A stretch of 64,000 bases of DNA, from the NCBI GenBank assembly GCA_973895155.1, contig OZ316892.1, positions 23,312,001 through 23,376,000 of the forward strand. Direction: 5' to 3'. Both the position numbers and the translations under genes were made by a program. Positions 13,720-26,491 of this stretch are shown here, in pieces. Numbering within the stretch: position 1 is the first letter of the stretch; each line of letters begins with the position of its first letter. Below the pieces are notes generated by a model that saw nothing but the letters and a program-made list of their open reading frames with translations, did no database searches and was not told the DNA's origin. Source of the stretch: Marsupella aquatica (Eukaryota; Marchantiophyta).

Positions 13720-15670
13720 ATGGAGGACGACGACGATGTGCCGCAATTGAGTGCAAGCTCGCTAGCGGCGTTGCAGTGTTTTCTGCACGAGCAAGAGGCA
13801 GAACGAGCTCGCTCAAATGAGGACGAGGTGGGCAGGCTGAGCGGTGGAGATGATGTTTCTGCAGGAGGGGAGTATGAGATGGTCAAAGAGAACTGGGGAA
13901 TGAGCCAGTTCTGGTATGATGCAGAGACATCGAAGACAGTGGCCGACGAACTGCATCACCTCACAGCTGGGTCTCGGCTTCCCATTGCGTGCGTTGCCTG
14001 CCCGTCTCTTTACACGCAACTCAAAGTGAGTGTCCTGTTGCAATATAATTCCCCTTAAACCCTTGCTACTTAGGAGGTTGTGTGTTTCTAGTCCATATTG
14101 CTTGGATTAGGGTTTGGTCCGGGGGATCGATTTCCATGTTTTGATCACTAGAATGGACTTATCGTTGCTCCTCCAGATGTTTTCGAGTAAAGACTAAACC
14201 ATAACCCGAGCACAAACTTCAATCGTTTCTTCTTCTTCTTTCGCTGTGCCCTCTGACTTAGGTTTGTATTCCTGCTCAACTGCAGTTCGGGGTCTTCTTA
14301 GTTGGCTCTTTTTAGTAGTCCTGGTTTATGGCGTTTTCAATGCTGACATCTCCTACTCTTTAATCTGTCTTGTGACGCATGGGCTTCATGATTTTGTATT
14401 CTTAACATCAGAGCAGTGGATTGGTTTCGGCACTGCTCATCTCTGTCTTTGTCGTGGCATTTGGTTTGTGATTTTAGAGTTAAATTTTTTTTTTTGGGTT
14501 GTAGTTTATTGGTCATTTGCATTTCATCTGCCTGCGTAATAACCCATGGTTGATTCTTGTTGAAGTTACCTTCTCGTGAAAACTCTAGGATTGAGCTTAA
14601 CTTACTTGACTTTCATGATTTCTGCAGCCACTAACAAGTTACCATCCTTGTATCATTACAGAAAAGTTACCCTGAAGCACAAGTTCGTCTTCTGGAATTT
14701 GATCAAAGATTCAGTAAATATGGAGCTGACTTTGTGTTCTACGATTATAATCAGCCATTGGACATCCCTTCTGAGCTTCGACAAAGTTTCCACGTAGTCG
14801 TAGCGGACCCTCCATATCTGGTTTGTTATGGTGCAAGTCCATCAAATCTATGCCACTGATTGCAATGATTTCTGCGATTTATGCTGCCGCAAGGAGACAA
14901 GTGTACCTGAATTTAGTGGTGCTTTGAAAGATATACAGCAAAATAGATTTGATGGAAAGCTCTGCACCTGTGTTCGGTCTACCTTCTGAAGCTACTCCAT
15001 GCTTCCCAGAAGAAAAAAGTGAATTAGACTATCTAGACTGCTGTTCGCTTTAGGAGGGTCGATGGAAATGAGCAGACTCAAAAGGACTCAAAATGTGCTT
15101 CGGTTCAACTTCTGAAGCTGATTTAGGGGTGCAGAGCCAAGAGTGTCTGGAGAAGACTGTTGAGACAATGAAGTACCTCGCGAACGATCCAGAGACTTCA
15201 CCCCTTATGCTACTGACGGGTACGAGAATCTCCGTACGGCGAGTTTTCCTTGCTTGTGTGCTCTGCTGTACTCGGGCTTAACTTCTAGGGTCATCCTTTG
15301 TCCTTTTTGTATATCGTTATGTTTTCTGTCTTTGCCATATCTTTTGGTTATTTCCTTTCCTCTGAAACTGTGCTGGCGTTCATTTTTCAAATGAAGAACG
15401 TCAGCTACACAAAAACAGTTCCCTCAACAATCCTCATGGTGATTGCCTGCAGTTGACAATTAATCCAGTAATTGCTAATATGCCAATCCTTTCTTAATTA
15501 TTGGAAATGGTGATACAGGGGGTGTTCAGCGTGACAATTCGCTGAAGCTTTTGAAAGCACGGCCATGCCGATTCCGGCCTGCCCACACTAACAAGCTGGG
15601 CAATGAGTTTCTTCTGTTCACAAATTATGACCCTCATGGTCGATTAGGGGGCTGGGATATGGATAATTAG
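13720..15670 (+). CDS. EEF1AKMT1: eEF1A lysine methyltransferase 1-like (N6AMT2 family)
   Basis: Class I SAM-dependent methyltransferase of the family that methylates a lysine of translation elongation factor eEF1A. Four exons join in phase: 13720-14025, 14662-14820, 15135-15219 and 15519-15670 (TAG), predicting 233 residues, close to the roughly 215 of the animal protein. Visible signatures: an acidic start ([11 protein letters not shown]), [10 protein letters not shown], then [22 protein letters not shown], the catalytic DPPYL motif at the end of exon 2, and near the C-terminus [19 protein letters not shown] and LGGWD, all typical of the family. All splice borders are GT..AG. No lesion was found, so the gene looks functional. 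The eEF1A target is known for yeast and human members and is inferred here. Confidence 0.93.
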
Positions 15671-16190
15671 AATGAGGATCGCCTTCTGGTCTGGTTTGTC
15701 TGTGTCATGATTCTGCCATTAATCCCTTCAGTTCGGCCCTTTTAGAAACAAAGTGAAGGTCATTCCTAAACCCTGTATTCGTTGTGATTGCCGATAGGCA
15801 CCTCTTATTGTGCAAGGTGAATGTTCATTGCCATCGCAGCAGTGCCTTTTTGTTATGGGATCACTTATCTGACAATTAAACGGTGTGGGTCAACGGGGTG
15901 CTGGTAGATCCTACTTTGCAGGGGTACAAGCAAAATCCACCTACATTACGTGAATGTTGCCCAACAAATAACCATACTTGCTGGTGGGCAATGAAAATCT
16001 TCTTGAGGTGGTCGCATGGGAACTGTTTGGAACGAGGAATGTTCTTTTCCAAAACCATAAAGAAACACTTCATTTCCAGAAGGAACTCTTTGGCATGAGG
16101 TGGCCGGACGTCAGTCTTACTGGAGAACAGTACGCGCCTAAATCCTATTGCTACGACTACGTTAGTCCTGGATTGAGATGGTCCGTGGAC

Positions 16191-16392
16191 GGTATTGGTC
16201 AGATGACTTCAGAAACAGGCACAGCAGCAGCTCAAAAATGGCATCTTGAGATTTCAAAATTTTGTGTGATATAAACGATTCCTTGTGTTAAGGTATTGGT
16301 CAGATGACTTCAGAAACAGGCACAGCAGCAGCTCAAAAATGGCATCTTGAGATTTCAAAATTTTGTGTGATATAAACGATTCCTTGTGTTAA
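16191..16392. repeat. Perfect 101-bp tandem duplication
   Basis: 16191-16291 and 16292-16392 appear identical, beginning ggtattggtcagatgacttc. It lies in the gap between the methyltransferase and the RNase T2 gene. The identity implies a very recent event or an assembly duplication. Confidence 0.9.
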
Positions 16393-16784
16393 GGTGATGC
16401 GGGCAAGGTATTCTGTACCGATAACACTTTTTGCATCGTTCAATAACACTTTGTGCACCGGACAACACTCGCATAGTTATGAATTTTCGCCACAGCAACA
16501 TTTTAACAGGCAGACGATATTTTCACACCTCTTGTGGGACAATAACACTTCCACAGGCATTGAACTGGTGCAATTTTCAGAGCATGAAGAAGAGTAAGAG
16601 GTCATACAGGCTTCACCGATCTTCGACCAGATTCCACGACGTGAAGAAGAAATCTCGATTAGGGGATCTTCACCACTCTCCATTGTGGACAGGGAAGAAA
16701 AGATCAGGTTCATAGTTCCAGAACAGGAGAAGAAATCTCCACTAAGAAGAGATCATCGAGGCTTCAATAATCTTTCGTATAGGT

Positions 16785-18081
16785 TCAGAGCTCGGTCTTC
16801 TCTTCGCTGGACGAAGACGACAAAGACGAAGGGTCAAAGAGCGGGAACTCCACCGAGCCCTTGCATTCGTTGTTGGGAAGGGTGGGACAGTCGATGAGAG
16901 TGGACCCATCTGTGTCAACGCAAATGTACACTTGGTAGATCTGTTTCTTGCCCTGTCCGTCCTTGTTGCATTCAACTCCTGGAAGATGGCCATTGAGAAC
17001 GCTACTCATCGCACTGCGCATGGACTCTACTTGGTAGAGTCGGCCGTCTGGTACTATGCCTGCACAATCCACACAACAAGCTTCAGTCAAAGCTTACTGC
17101 ACCTAGAAATTATTGCCACACCTCGTAGAATCTACAGACAGGGCTATAAACTGACAGACATTGTTTTTAGTGTGAGGAGCTACGTACTCGCATTAGCAAG
17201 GGCGCCTGTCAGATCATAGTTGCCGTATAGGTTGATGGCAGACTGGAAATAATCGTGCAAGGTCATGCCCGAGCAAGTGCCGTGTTTGGTCCATTCATGC
17301 TTCCAGAAATTGCCGCTGTTGCTGGAAGGGCAAGAGAGTGAACCCCAATCATCGTCCATCTGCGATAGCAAATCCTTCACCTGCAGTTGAAAAAGCCAGC
17401 CGTGGGCAAGCAATAGCGTAAGGGCAGATTTAAGTTGACATACGAACTTCGAGCACAAGGAATGGATTGATGTCTGCGTGTCAGATGATAGAAATTTCAG
17501 TCGCGGAAGCAATGAGAATTGTGAAGACTGGGTTGAAAAGTTCTTCCAGGTGATGTTGGATTCGGAAGTGGTGGATTAATGTGTGTGTTTGGATAGTACA
17601 AAGTTCAGTTGTGGAAGCAACGAATGCTGTTAAGACTGGAAAGAAGAGCTCTCGATTTGCATTGGCTGCTGAATTCGTCAACGTGACATTGGATTCGGAA
17701 GTGGTGGAGCAAGGCGATACCTCCTGAGCGTGGTAAGGCTCGTTGCCGCAGGATTGAGGGTAAGAGCCGTCGTTGTAGTTGGGCCACAGGCCATGAATGC
17801 CAAAGACCGCCTTAGGAGTGCCTGTGATAGGAAAACAGCAGCCCTGCTTTGTGTCGCAATATGAACCTGGCCACTGTTCCCATCAAGTAATCACACAACA
17901 ATAAGTACACGAGGAGACAAATGGCAAACGTGGCTCATTCGCTCAGCAATCTCTCGCAAACAGGTATGGCCTCCTGCCTACCTGTTGCACGAAGTAGAAG
18001 AAATCGAAGTTCTGGGCCTGTACCACTGCTCCACAAAACATGCTGCAAAACGAGCACCGCCACTAGAGTTTTGGAAGCCAT
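16785..18081 (-). CDS. RNase T2 family ribonuclease (S-like)
   Basis: Secreted or vacuolar acid endoribonuclease cutting single-stranded RNA. Exons on the minus strand: 18041-17982, 17873-17721, 17380-17188 and 17059-16785 (TGA), all splicing in phase. Both catalytic motifs are intact: CAS I as GIHGLWPN (catalytic His) and CAS II as FWKHEWTKHGTC (His, Glu, Lys, His). Paired cysteines typical of the fold are present (SYCDT, GCC, SCG, LSCP, GTC, VEC, ICV, DCP). The mature start AQNFDFFYFVQQWPGSYC is clear. A good signal peptide, MASKTLVAVLVL, begins at ATG 18081-18079 but is one base out of frame with the mature part. Starting instead at ATG 18041 gives only a nine-residue leader. So this is either a frameshifted gene, a sequence error, or an unusual start. 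It resembles plant S-like RNases, not an S-locus gene in any demonstrable way. Confidence 0.85.
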
Positions 18082-18707
18082 AGCTGTCCCTCGTTGCCTA
18101 CATACAATCAAACACTTGGTAGGTTAACGGAAAGCAGTTGCGCGATCTCACACGCATCTCGCTAAGAAACATTATCTTCAATTCACCTATTTGTCCAAGT
18201 TGGAAAAGCGTTACTCCTTGAAACAGGGCTCCTGCAAATTTGGCTTCGAGTCCTGCGCGAAACACTAAATTCATACGTCCACCGATCAAAGGACAGCAGG
18301 GAAAGAGAAATCAGACTCCTCCTCTGTGCTTGTTTTCTGAAATCTAACTTTCAGTCTGTCAGTTTGAAGCTTACCTTGCTTCGCTCAAGGAGAGCCGCGA
18401 TCCGACTCTACCTGCTTCCCAACGCTGCGCGATCTGTTAGTATCTCTGGCGGAATTTGCTGTTAGTATCGAGCAATTCGACAGCTTTTCTTGTCTTGCAG
18501 TGCTATTTCAACTTCTTCCTCTCTGTGCATTGAGCAACAACACAAATTAGGCCAACTTCTGCAAAAATCCGCATCAGAGATCCGAAAATTTAACTCACAA
18601 CAAACAACTCGTGGAAGAATGTCCCTTCTCCTTCTTAGTTTACAACAAAAATCAACAGTTACAATGAGCGAGGGACACCATCAACCACAAAAGAATGGGG
18701 AGTCATT

Positions 18708-18736
18708 AAGAAGAAGAAGAAGAAGAAGAAGAAGAA
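18708..18736. repeat. (AAG)n microsatellite
   Basis: Nearly ten uninterrupted copies of AAG. In a chance plus-strand frame it reads as polyarginine. Confidence 0.95.
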
Positions 18737-19934
18737 CTACTGAAACGCACTTAGATCATCATTGCAAACATGAAGCAAGCAGAAGCGGAGCGCATCATGC
18801 TCCTGACCTCAAGGCAAGAGATCCCGTGTTTTGTGTTGCACTGGTATTGAATAAAACGTTCGTCCGAGGTTAAAAAACGCAAGAACTAGAATCCCTCTTC
18901 CATAGTTGCTTGTACCTGAGACAAATTGAGCTCAATGCATGAGTTGCGCAACGCAACGCAACGGCACTGCACATGCACATGTTCTGGGTGGCGTGGGAAT
19001 CCTGAATGTACACGCCACAAACGTAAAAAATGACGGTCTCTGCATGGGCAGACTCGTCTTGTGATCACACGTGGGCCAATGCCTCGTGCAACTTTTCCTG
19101 TACAGGTGACAATAATGTCTGAGCGAGCCCATCTTTGCCGAGCTCAGAGCACAGTACAGCACAGTGCTACTGTTCCACCCTTCGATTCTGGGCCCTCACG
19201 AGGTTGTGATGGACTGGACTGGACTGGATTGGATTGACTTGAATGCTACATCAAGCGCTGTGAGTGTGCAGTGGATGTGCTTGATGAGGTGGGACATACA
19301 GCGATTGCACGATTGTGGGACGGGATGTCTCGATGCTTACTTGATTGAAAGACATCTCTTTTAAAGTGCTGAATGCCATTTTTTAAAGGGAAGATACCTA
19401 AACATGCCTATTTTTTAAGGAATACTCCTGGTTTTCATTATTTTTTGATTTGCCTTAGAAAGCAGACCCATGCAACCAACAGAGGATAGACTTTCTATTT
19501 TGAGGCAACAAGGGATAGACTTTCTACTTTGGGGGATGCAGGGGTAGCCCACAAAGGGGGAAGATACCCAGGGATCTGAGGAACCCATACCAAGAAGGAG
19601 AGAGGCTTGGACCAGGGTCATACCAAGAACGAGTCTAGGGTTAGATGTATCACTACTATATATTCCCTAGAAGAACTTAGATAATGAGGTGGAATTCATT
19701 GTTATGGAGCCATCTAGGAAATAGGGAGAGCTAAATGTATAGAGACTCCGCATGCCCAACTGCCTTAGAGTTTAGTATTTAAGGTTCTCTTGTGTCTCCA
19801 TGTGAATGTAACCTCTCAGAGGTGAATTACATATCTCTTGTGTTTGTGTTTGATATTACACATGTGCATACTGTCTTTGTGTAGGGATGGGGTGCCCAAA
19901 GAGGCCAGCCAGAGGCTGAGGAGAAACCAGTACT

Positions 19935-19936
<2 letters not shown>

Positions 19937-19971
<35 letters not shown>
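19937..19971. repeat. (CA)n microsatellite
   Basis: About 17 uninterrupted CA dinucleotides. Confidence 0.97.
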
Positions 19972-19973
<2 letters not shown>

Positions 19974-20124
19974 CTTGCATGAGAGGATTGAACCTGGGAT
20001 CTGTCTCTGGGTTCTAAGCTTTTGAGGGCAATAGCCTTTCTGGTTTAGTCTTCTATTTATTCATTCGATTATTATATAACTACTACACGAGTAGGTAGCA
20101 GATAAAACGTTAAATTGGGTCAGA

Positions 20125-20545
20125 GACAGTTCTACAAATTAAACCATTGCTACATGCAAATAGTAGATTGGACTGTCTTGTGCGGAAGTGAACCTGAGGT
20201 CTACCCAAGACAATTTGCAGCAACACCCCTGTTACATGGAAAGCGTAGAATGATTGAATTGTCTGGTCTAGGATTGAACTTGAAACTATTAATGACTTCG
20301 AACACAGGAAACCTGCCCAGGGAGGTTTAGAACAAAACCCATGTTACTTGTTAGGTGGGAAGAGTAGATTGAATTGTCTGGTCCAGGAATGAACTTGAGA
20401 CCAACTCACAACTTGGAACTCTGGAAACCTGCTGAAGACTGTTTGAATTGGAATAAAACCCATGTTACTTGCAAAGAGTAGATGGGTTGGCTTGCCTGGT
20501 TTAGTATTGAACTTGAGATCTAGTGATGACTTTGCGCATGTTGAT
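20125..20545. repeat. Degenerate ~115-120 bp tandem repeats
   Basis: About four diverged units share attgaattgtctggtc, gaacttgaga, gaaacctgcc and aaaacccatgttact blocks. A further copy of the same blocks lies at about 21370-21470. Confidence 0.7.
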
Positions 20546-20549
20546 TTTC

Positions 20550-22980
20550 TTGGTGGGACCTCGAATGAAAGTTGCCTACTTAACCAGTCCCCAAAAGTCC
20601 AAAATGGCCCGTTGGGACCTCAAACATAAGTTGGATATATTGGATTTACTAAGAAATTGCCAGGCCATGCAGATCTATGACACCTTACCCAGGTGAGAAT
20701 GGCAAAATTTGACACTGGGGTGAGAGCAGGCACAACTTCCTGTGTACCTAATAGGACCCCCACTGCGACGCTCACGGGAGGCAAGGTCCACTCAGGGCTT
20801 CCCAAGCAAAAGTTGCGTGCCATATTCAACCCAATGTGCATACATCATGCTGGATTGCGCACGCAGGGGGGGGAGGGGGGGTCGAAACTGTGCTGCACTG
20901 AGAGGAGAGGATCGACACTTGTTGGGAGTGATGCAGAGGACTCAATGTTGATACGTTTTCCTGGATTGCGGGGAGTTGAAGTTGTGCATTGAAGCTGCGC
21001 TGCGCCTCGGGGGGGTCACTTCCACAAATGTTGACATCATGTGTGAACGAAGTAAGGGGCGTTTTATTCATTTTAGGGAAGTACTTAGAAGTAGCGAGGA
21101 AGTAAGTAAGGGGGTAACAATTCAAAAAGTGCCACTTGTCATCACATGATTCATTGCTTGCCACATGTCAATAAATGATTGATGGGTTTTTTGAGCTTCC
21201 TATTCCTTTTTGAGAGAGTGATTAAATAGGGGCGTTCGCACATGGTATACAACAATTGCATAAGGTGAACCCCCCGAGCGCTGCGCTCTGGGCTGGGCTG
21301 TGAGTCGACGCAAATTCTTAGTAAACCCACTCCAACATATGTTTGAGGTCCCACTCGTCCATTCGCCCCAAGACAGTTTGGAAAAAAATCCATGTTACAT
21401 GGAGAGAGTCTGGTATAGAATTGAACTTGATACCTACAGATGACTTGGACAGTCAATTAGGTCAAACCTGCCCGATTATCTCGCTCTCAGTTTCTATTAA
21501 TATGATAAAATAGCCTTGGTTCTCACCTTGGGACTTTCTAGTTTCAAACACAAATTTACAAATTAAGAGAAGGCTAACTTCTCAACGTGCAGTCTCCTTT
21601 CTTGGGTTTCAATTGAAAACCCCATTGGTAGGTTATCCATGGTGCATGAGAAAAGGGAGAGAAAGGGCTAGACATAAGGTTAATGATAAATCTACTTTGT
21701 CTAAATAATGCAGGCTAAAGTTTAGGTTTATCCATTCTGTGCACTATATATGCAATAATTTCAAGGAGTTAATTAGTTTTGCAATTCTGGATGATTATGA
21801 TTGTGCAAGATTACAGAACTACAACACAGGATTTCATGCAGTTAGAGCACTTAGAAAAAGAAATAAGGGCTTGATAAGCCACCTCCACACTACGCCCAAC
21901 CCCCGTGCTCAATGTCTTGCCCTCTCAATCACTCAAATATGGGGTTTGGCCATCACAATCCTTGGGAACCTGCTTTCAGGTATCTCACACCAAAGTCCTC
22001 TCACCATACCTCCCTTAGTTATGAATTGGATAAGTGTATGTGAGTACTCTATACGGGACTCTATATCTACAATTATAATACTTGATCCCACCAAAAGTTG
22101 TCAATCCTCAGTTTACAAAATGAGATTTGGTGGGAACACTTGCTTCATTGGATTTATGTTAATATAGTTAATTTATTCCCACCTTTGATCAGTTACAAAT
22201 GAGTGTAACCAACCAAACAAGACAATAAAGTACCTAGGTGCTACCTAGGTGATAATAATTGGGAGTGAACACCTAGCGAGTACAAGTTAAAGAACAGCAT
22301 AATTGTTTTGTCACATATGAATATTCAATAGTGTACTCAATCATTACATGCTACAAGGTTTGTATTATTGGAAGGAAGTAGATGTATAATAGTAATACTC
22401 TCCAAATGGGTGATCTATATTATGAACAATATATTTATTAGTGGGAAGGGAATTTGTGCAGTTTTGTTTTTTATTCTTTCTCAAAAAGCTAAACTTTGAT
22501 CTTCCTTGTTAATGTATCTTTGAGGTAATGAAAGGGGGTAGGAGCGTCTCCCATATAATACCCTATCCCACCAAAACAATGGGATAGTTCTTTTCCAAAC
22601 TCATAAAAAATGGGAATAGATCTTAGACCTTTATCAAAACATTGTTTTTCTACACCATCAGATCTATCCATACACACCGTTTAAAATAAATGCCTGCCCA
22701 AGCTACAATTTAGCCTCTTTGCACCTACCCAAGATAAAAACTCAAATTTAAATAATCAGTTGTATTTATATTTAGAAAAATGGGAATTAAAATTGAATGT
22801 AAATAAACTATAGAAAATTCTTATTTCTCTTAAAAGCATTTCCTATCACTTGGTTACTAGACTCTATGACGCGGTGACCTCTATCTCATGTCTCTAGTTT
22901 TTATGTGCAACACGAGTTACAGAATACGACCACAACAACTATATGGCCAGGATCTTGCACAACATACCTCAACAACTCCA
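20550..22980. other. Intergenic DNA, no gene recognised
   Basis: Apart from a stray copy of the preceding repeat (about 21370-21470) and a G-rich tract at about 20866-20880, I see no supported feature. Confidence 0.45.
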
Positions 22981-22989
22981 TGGCAAAGC

Positions 22990-23865
22990 TCTAACTTTTA
23001 TATGCCTCACATTAGTATCTTTTCTCACCTTCACACATTTTTCTAATCTGTACATATTTATTGCTCTTCAACATCTTTTCCTTGCCTTGACATATTTTTC
23101 TCATTTCGTCATCTTTTTATCATATTCACATCTTTACCTCACCATGATATTTTTCTTCACTTGATATCTGTTCTCCCCTCGACATCTTTTTCTCTCCTCA
23201 AGATCTTTTCTCGCCTTGACATCTTTCCTTCACCTCAACAGTTTTTTCTTATATCGCCATATTTTTCTCACCTTGACATTTTTATCTCACCCTAGATATT
23301 TTTTTCTCTTCTCAACACTTTTTTCTCATTATTTTTATATCTTTTTCTCACCTCGACGTCTTTTTCTCTCATGACCATATTTTTTCATCTTGACACCCTT
23401 TCCTTACCTCAACATCTTTTTCTCACCTTAATATCTTATCTTTTTGCTATATCGCCATCATTTTCTTACCTTGACATCTTTATCTCCCCATGACATCTTT
23501 CCCTCACCCACGCCATTTTTTTTCTCTCAGACTCAATAGCTTTACATATTTTCCTCACCTCGCCATCGTTTCTCTCCCCAACATCTTTTTTCTCACCTGA
23601 ATTTCTTTTTCTCACCTTGACATCTTTTTCTCTCATCGACATCTTTTTACATCTCGACATGTTTTTTCATCTCGACATCTTTTTTCATCTCGACATCTCT
23701 TTCTCTCCTTGACATCTTTTTCAATTCTCTCATAGACATCTTTTTCATCTCGACATCTTTGTCCTCGCCTCAACTTCTTTTTCTCACCTGACATCTTTTT
23801 CTCTCATCAATTTTTTTCATCTTGACATCTTTTTCCTCACCTCAACATCTTTTGTGCAACGGACA
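22990..23865. repeat. CATCTTTTTCTCACCTCGA satellite, about 870 bp
   Basis: Roughly forty drifting units of about 19-21 bases (catctttttctcaccttga and variants). It is the reverse complement of the array at 6155-6375. The right edge reads catcttttgtgcaacgg, matching the inverted edge there (gcacaaaagatgt). Confidence 0.9.
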
Positions 23866-23879
23866 GGCATTTATATAAT

Positions 23880-24840
23880 TGCAAACTATTATCAATTATA
23901 AACAAAATTTGCATACACCATACATCAACTGATAAATTCGCATGCACACTAGCTGGCATATAGATGAAAATACACCTATGCATTTGTCATTTAGTGACTG
24001 CAACGACGCCTCAGAAGATCTGCATGTTCTGGATGCATTTACAAAGAAAAACCTGTAATTTTAGGGTTGTGTTTTAATTGTGTTTCTCCTCTCTGGACTA
24101 CTTTTGGTTTAAGGTTTCTCAAACCTGCCCCATCCTTGTTTGTGGGGCGGGGGCCCAAGATTGAAAAGTCTGTTCCAAACAAGTCTAAGGACCGCCGAAA
24201 TGGGAAAGTGCATGAATTTGGAGTCCACTAGGGGCAGGGCCCAGCCCATTACTTCAATATCTTGTCGATCAGCAACTTTGATTCAAATGTTGAGACTCAT
24301 GGTTTTGGCGTTGAATGTGAAGGTCATCCCCACACTACCTTTGAATGTGCAGCCAACGGATTTTAAACACTGACTATGTTGAAAGAAATTAGCACGAACA
24401 CGTACAGCTCTCAATCCCGATCGATGAAATAAATTGGTACGGTGGCCAACTGAATAAATTGATGGCTTAGATAGTGGTGCCGAGCTCAACGTCTCTTCAA
24501 AACTTCGTTATCTTACCCGTGTAAGGTGCATCGTTAGCACCTCTCTGTTGCTCCACAATGATTTCAGTATCACAAAGGGTCACAAATAGATGTCGAGTAA
24601 AACTTTGCTCACCCTTGGGTGAAGGATTTAACTCGTTGAAGACGGTCTGCTAGATCATATACCATGGTGTGCTATGATTCATGAATCGACATACTTAAGT
24701 AGGGATACCTTAACTTCCTGATCGATGTGATTGCATCCCCGACGTAATGAATTTTTGTACATGCAATGTTTCTGTTCTCTTGCAGCTCAGGAGATAGAGA
24801 ACATGGACGATAAGACCGAAGACAGTACTGACGTGGTCGT
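23880..24840. other. Intergenic DNA, no gene recognised
   Basis: Nothing supportable. An acceptor-like cttgcag lies at about 24780, but no family is recognised downstream of it. Confidence 0.4.
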
Positions 24841-24852
24841 GCCGGTTGATAG

Positions 24853-24975
24853 CAAAGATTCCGCAGGAAGTTCTGGCTCAATATTAAAGGTTGGGCTGAT
24901 CTCATACCGAACGCGCCGACGGAGATCTTCAGGAGACTGCCCTTCGACGAAGATTGGGAGTGGTTCCACTGGTAA
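24853..24975 (+). other. Possible isolated coding exon
   Basis: After an AG acceptor at 24851-24852, a frame reads with normal protein composition through GWADLIPNAPTEIFRRL and DEDWEWFHW to a TAA. A donor-like gtaatt at 24971 would end it just before. I do not recognise the family, and no partner exons were found. It may be a transposed gene fragment or chance. Confidence 0.25.
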
Positions 24976-25033
24976 TTATGTAAGAACTGGAACAAAACAT
25001 CTTGCCGTCCAGGGCGCGTGTTGGACGGTTAGG

Positions 25034-25290
25034 GTCTACAAGCCTACACTGATGCACCCTTCGCTAACAATTCCAAGGATCGACGATCCACATCGGAATA
25101 TGTCATCAAACCCCGCATCAAACTTGCAAATCCATTCAGCTGGAATTCAGTGCAAACAACCAGTCCTGGTCTTGGCTACCAGTTAGACTCGGGCAGAATA
25201 CATTGTATATTATTCATTCGCTGCCACAACCGCTGCCAAGAAAGCAGTCTGGCTTCCTAATCTGTTCTTCAGTTAGGATATTCTTCAGTT
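25034..25290 (+). pseudogene. Copia RNase H fragment
   Basis: Reads YTDAPFANNSKDRRSTSEYV, NPFSWNSVQ and, after one frameshift near 25190, AEYIVYYSFAATTAAKKAVWLP. This matches the Copia RNase H pattern YTDADWAG..DRKSTSGY....SWNS....AEYIA...A..E..WL. No LTR or other Copia domain is adjacent, so it is an isolated relic. Confidence 0.75.
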
Positions 25291-25299
25291 AGGATATTC

Positions 25300-26480
25300 A
25301 GAAAGTATCTATCTACTGTGACAACAAACTATCGTTGGCACTTACGGTATGAAATGAAATGGCACACGAAAGTAATCAAAATCTGAACCTTTGTAAGAAA
25401 ATAGTTTCATTCCTGACCTTCTTCTTCTCACTGGGAATTTTTCCTTCTTGATTAGATTCTTACAATTGAACTGGGGATATTCGCTATGATTCAAGGTTGG
25501 ATTGTGTTTTGTTTCGCGCTCCTTCCCACTTTAGTGTTAGCATGCTAGAATATGGTCTGTGCTAGAGAAAATGGTCTTTAAGTGGGAGATTAACCAAGGA
25601 CATGAGATGGGGTATATGTTGCTTTGTGATCCACAAGGCAAAATTTACCAACCTCCATGTTGGTTAATCTCCTAAGTAATGACGGCTTCTCCTTGATTTT
25701 GGAATACATGTTGGTAGCTGCAATGACATCTATCTCACATTCAAGGAGAAACGCATTTTCTATTTGATCTAAAGGAATCTCCAATCTCTTAGCCACTAAA
25801 GAAAACACAACCCTGTTTTCATTTAATATGGTCTGGTAGCTCGATTGACGACCGTAATCTGCTTTGGCTCGATCGAGAGCAGACTAGTACAAGTCTGGCG
25901 GGGCTTATAATTAATTCAATCCAAATTTCAAAGTGTAGTGTCTGTATTTTGTTAGCCCTAGAGTAATTTCCGTACTTAGTGACAGTTAATACTGAGTGTA
26001 GATATCAATGAATTTTAGCTGCATGCTCCTCTCATAAGAGGATCTCTGGAAGCGAGATATAGGAATACTCCAGGAAGAAGTCTTAGGGTGTCAGGGTGTC
26101 TTCTTGTCAGATTGGCTTCACTCTGTATGCCTGGTACAATAAACAGAGGTTTTTGTAATCATTACTTGTTGTATGTGGAGTAGGCTCTAGCTAGGAAAAA
26201 CAAGCCACACAAAAGCCATAAATTTCCAAGGGTATATCTAGAATGATGGTGGATGCTCCACTAATACGTACGTTCACAAAGGGAATTTGGAATGAAAAAA
26301 TCGGAAAGGAAAATGCCAAATCCCATAAACACTTACAAGCAGTTGAGTCTAAGCAAAAAACTTGAGGATATCGAAAGGTTTCACCACAACAAGGGCCAAT
26401 CTTGGCAACCTGTCCACTTTACTTCATGGACCCGTACGTACATGGAAAACTCAGACTGACCTTATCCTTTACATCCCTTC
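25300..26480. other. Intergenic DNA, no gene recognised
   Basis: A minus-strand frame at 25590-25808 has ordinary protein-like composition but no recognisable family. Nothing else is supportable. Confidence 0.4.
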
Positions 26481-26491
26481 TCTATTTAGTC

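Larger units (their letters stand above)
18090..20110. other. Intergenic DNA with two microsatellites
   Basis: Contains (AAG)n at 18708-18736 and (CA)n at 19937-19971. No gene or transposon end is supportable. Confidence 0.5.

Noticed and set aside
16785-18081. Self-incompatibility S-RNase
   Set aside because: No F-box S-locus partner in the window and a sequence nearer S-like RNases; the locus role cannot be shown.
22990-23865. CRISPR-like array
   Set aside because: Units are contiguous and drifting with no unique spacers, in a plant nuclear genome.
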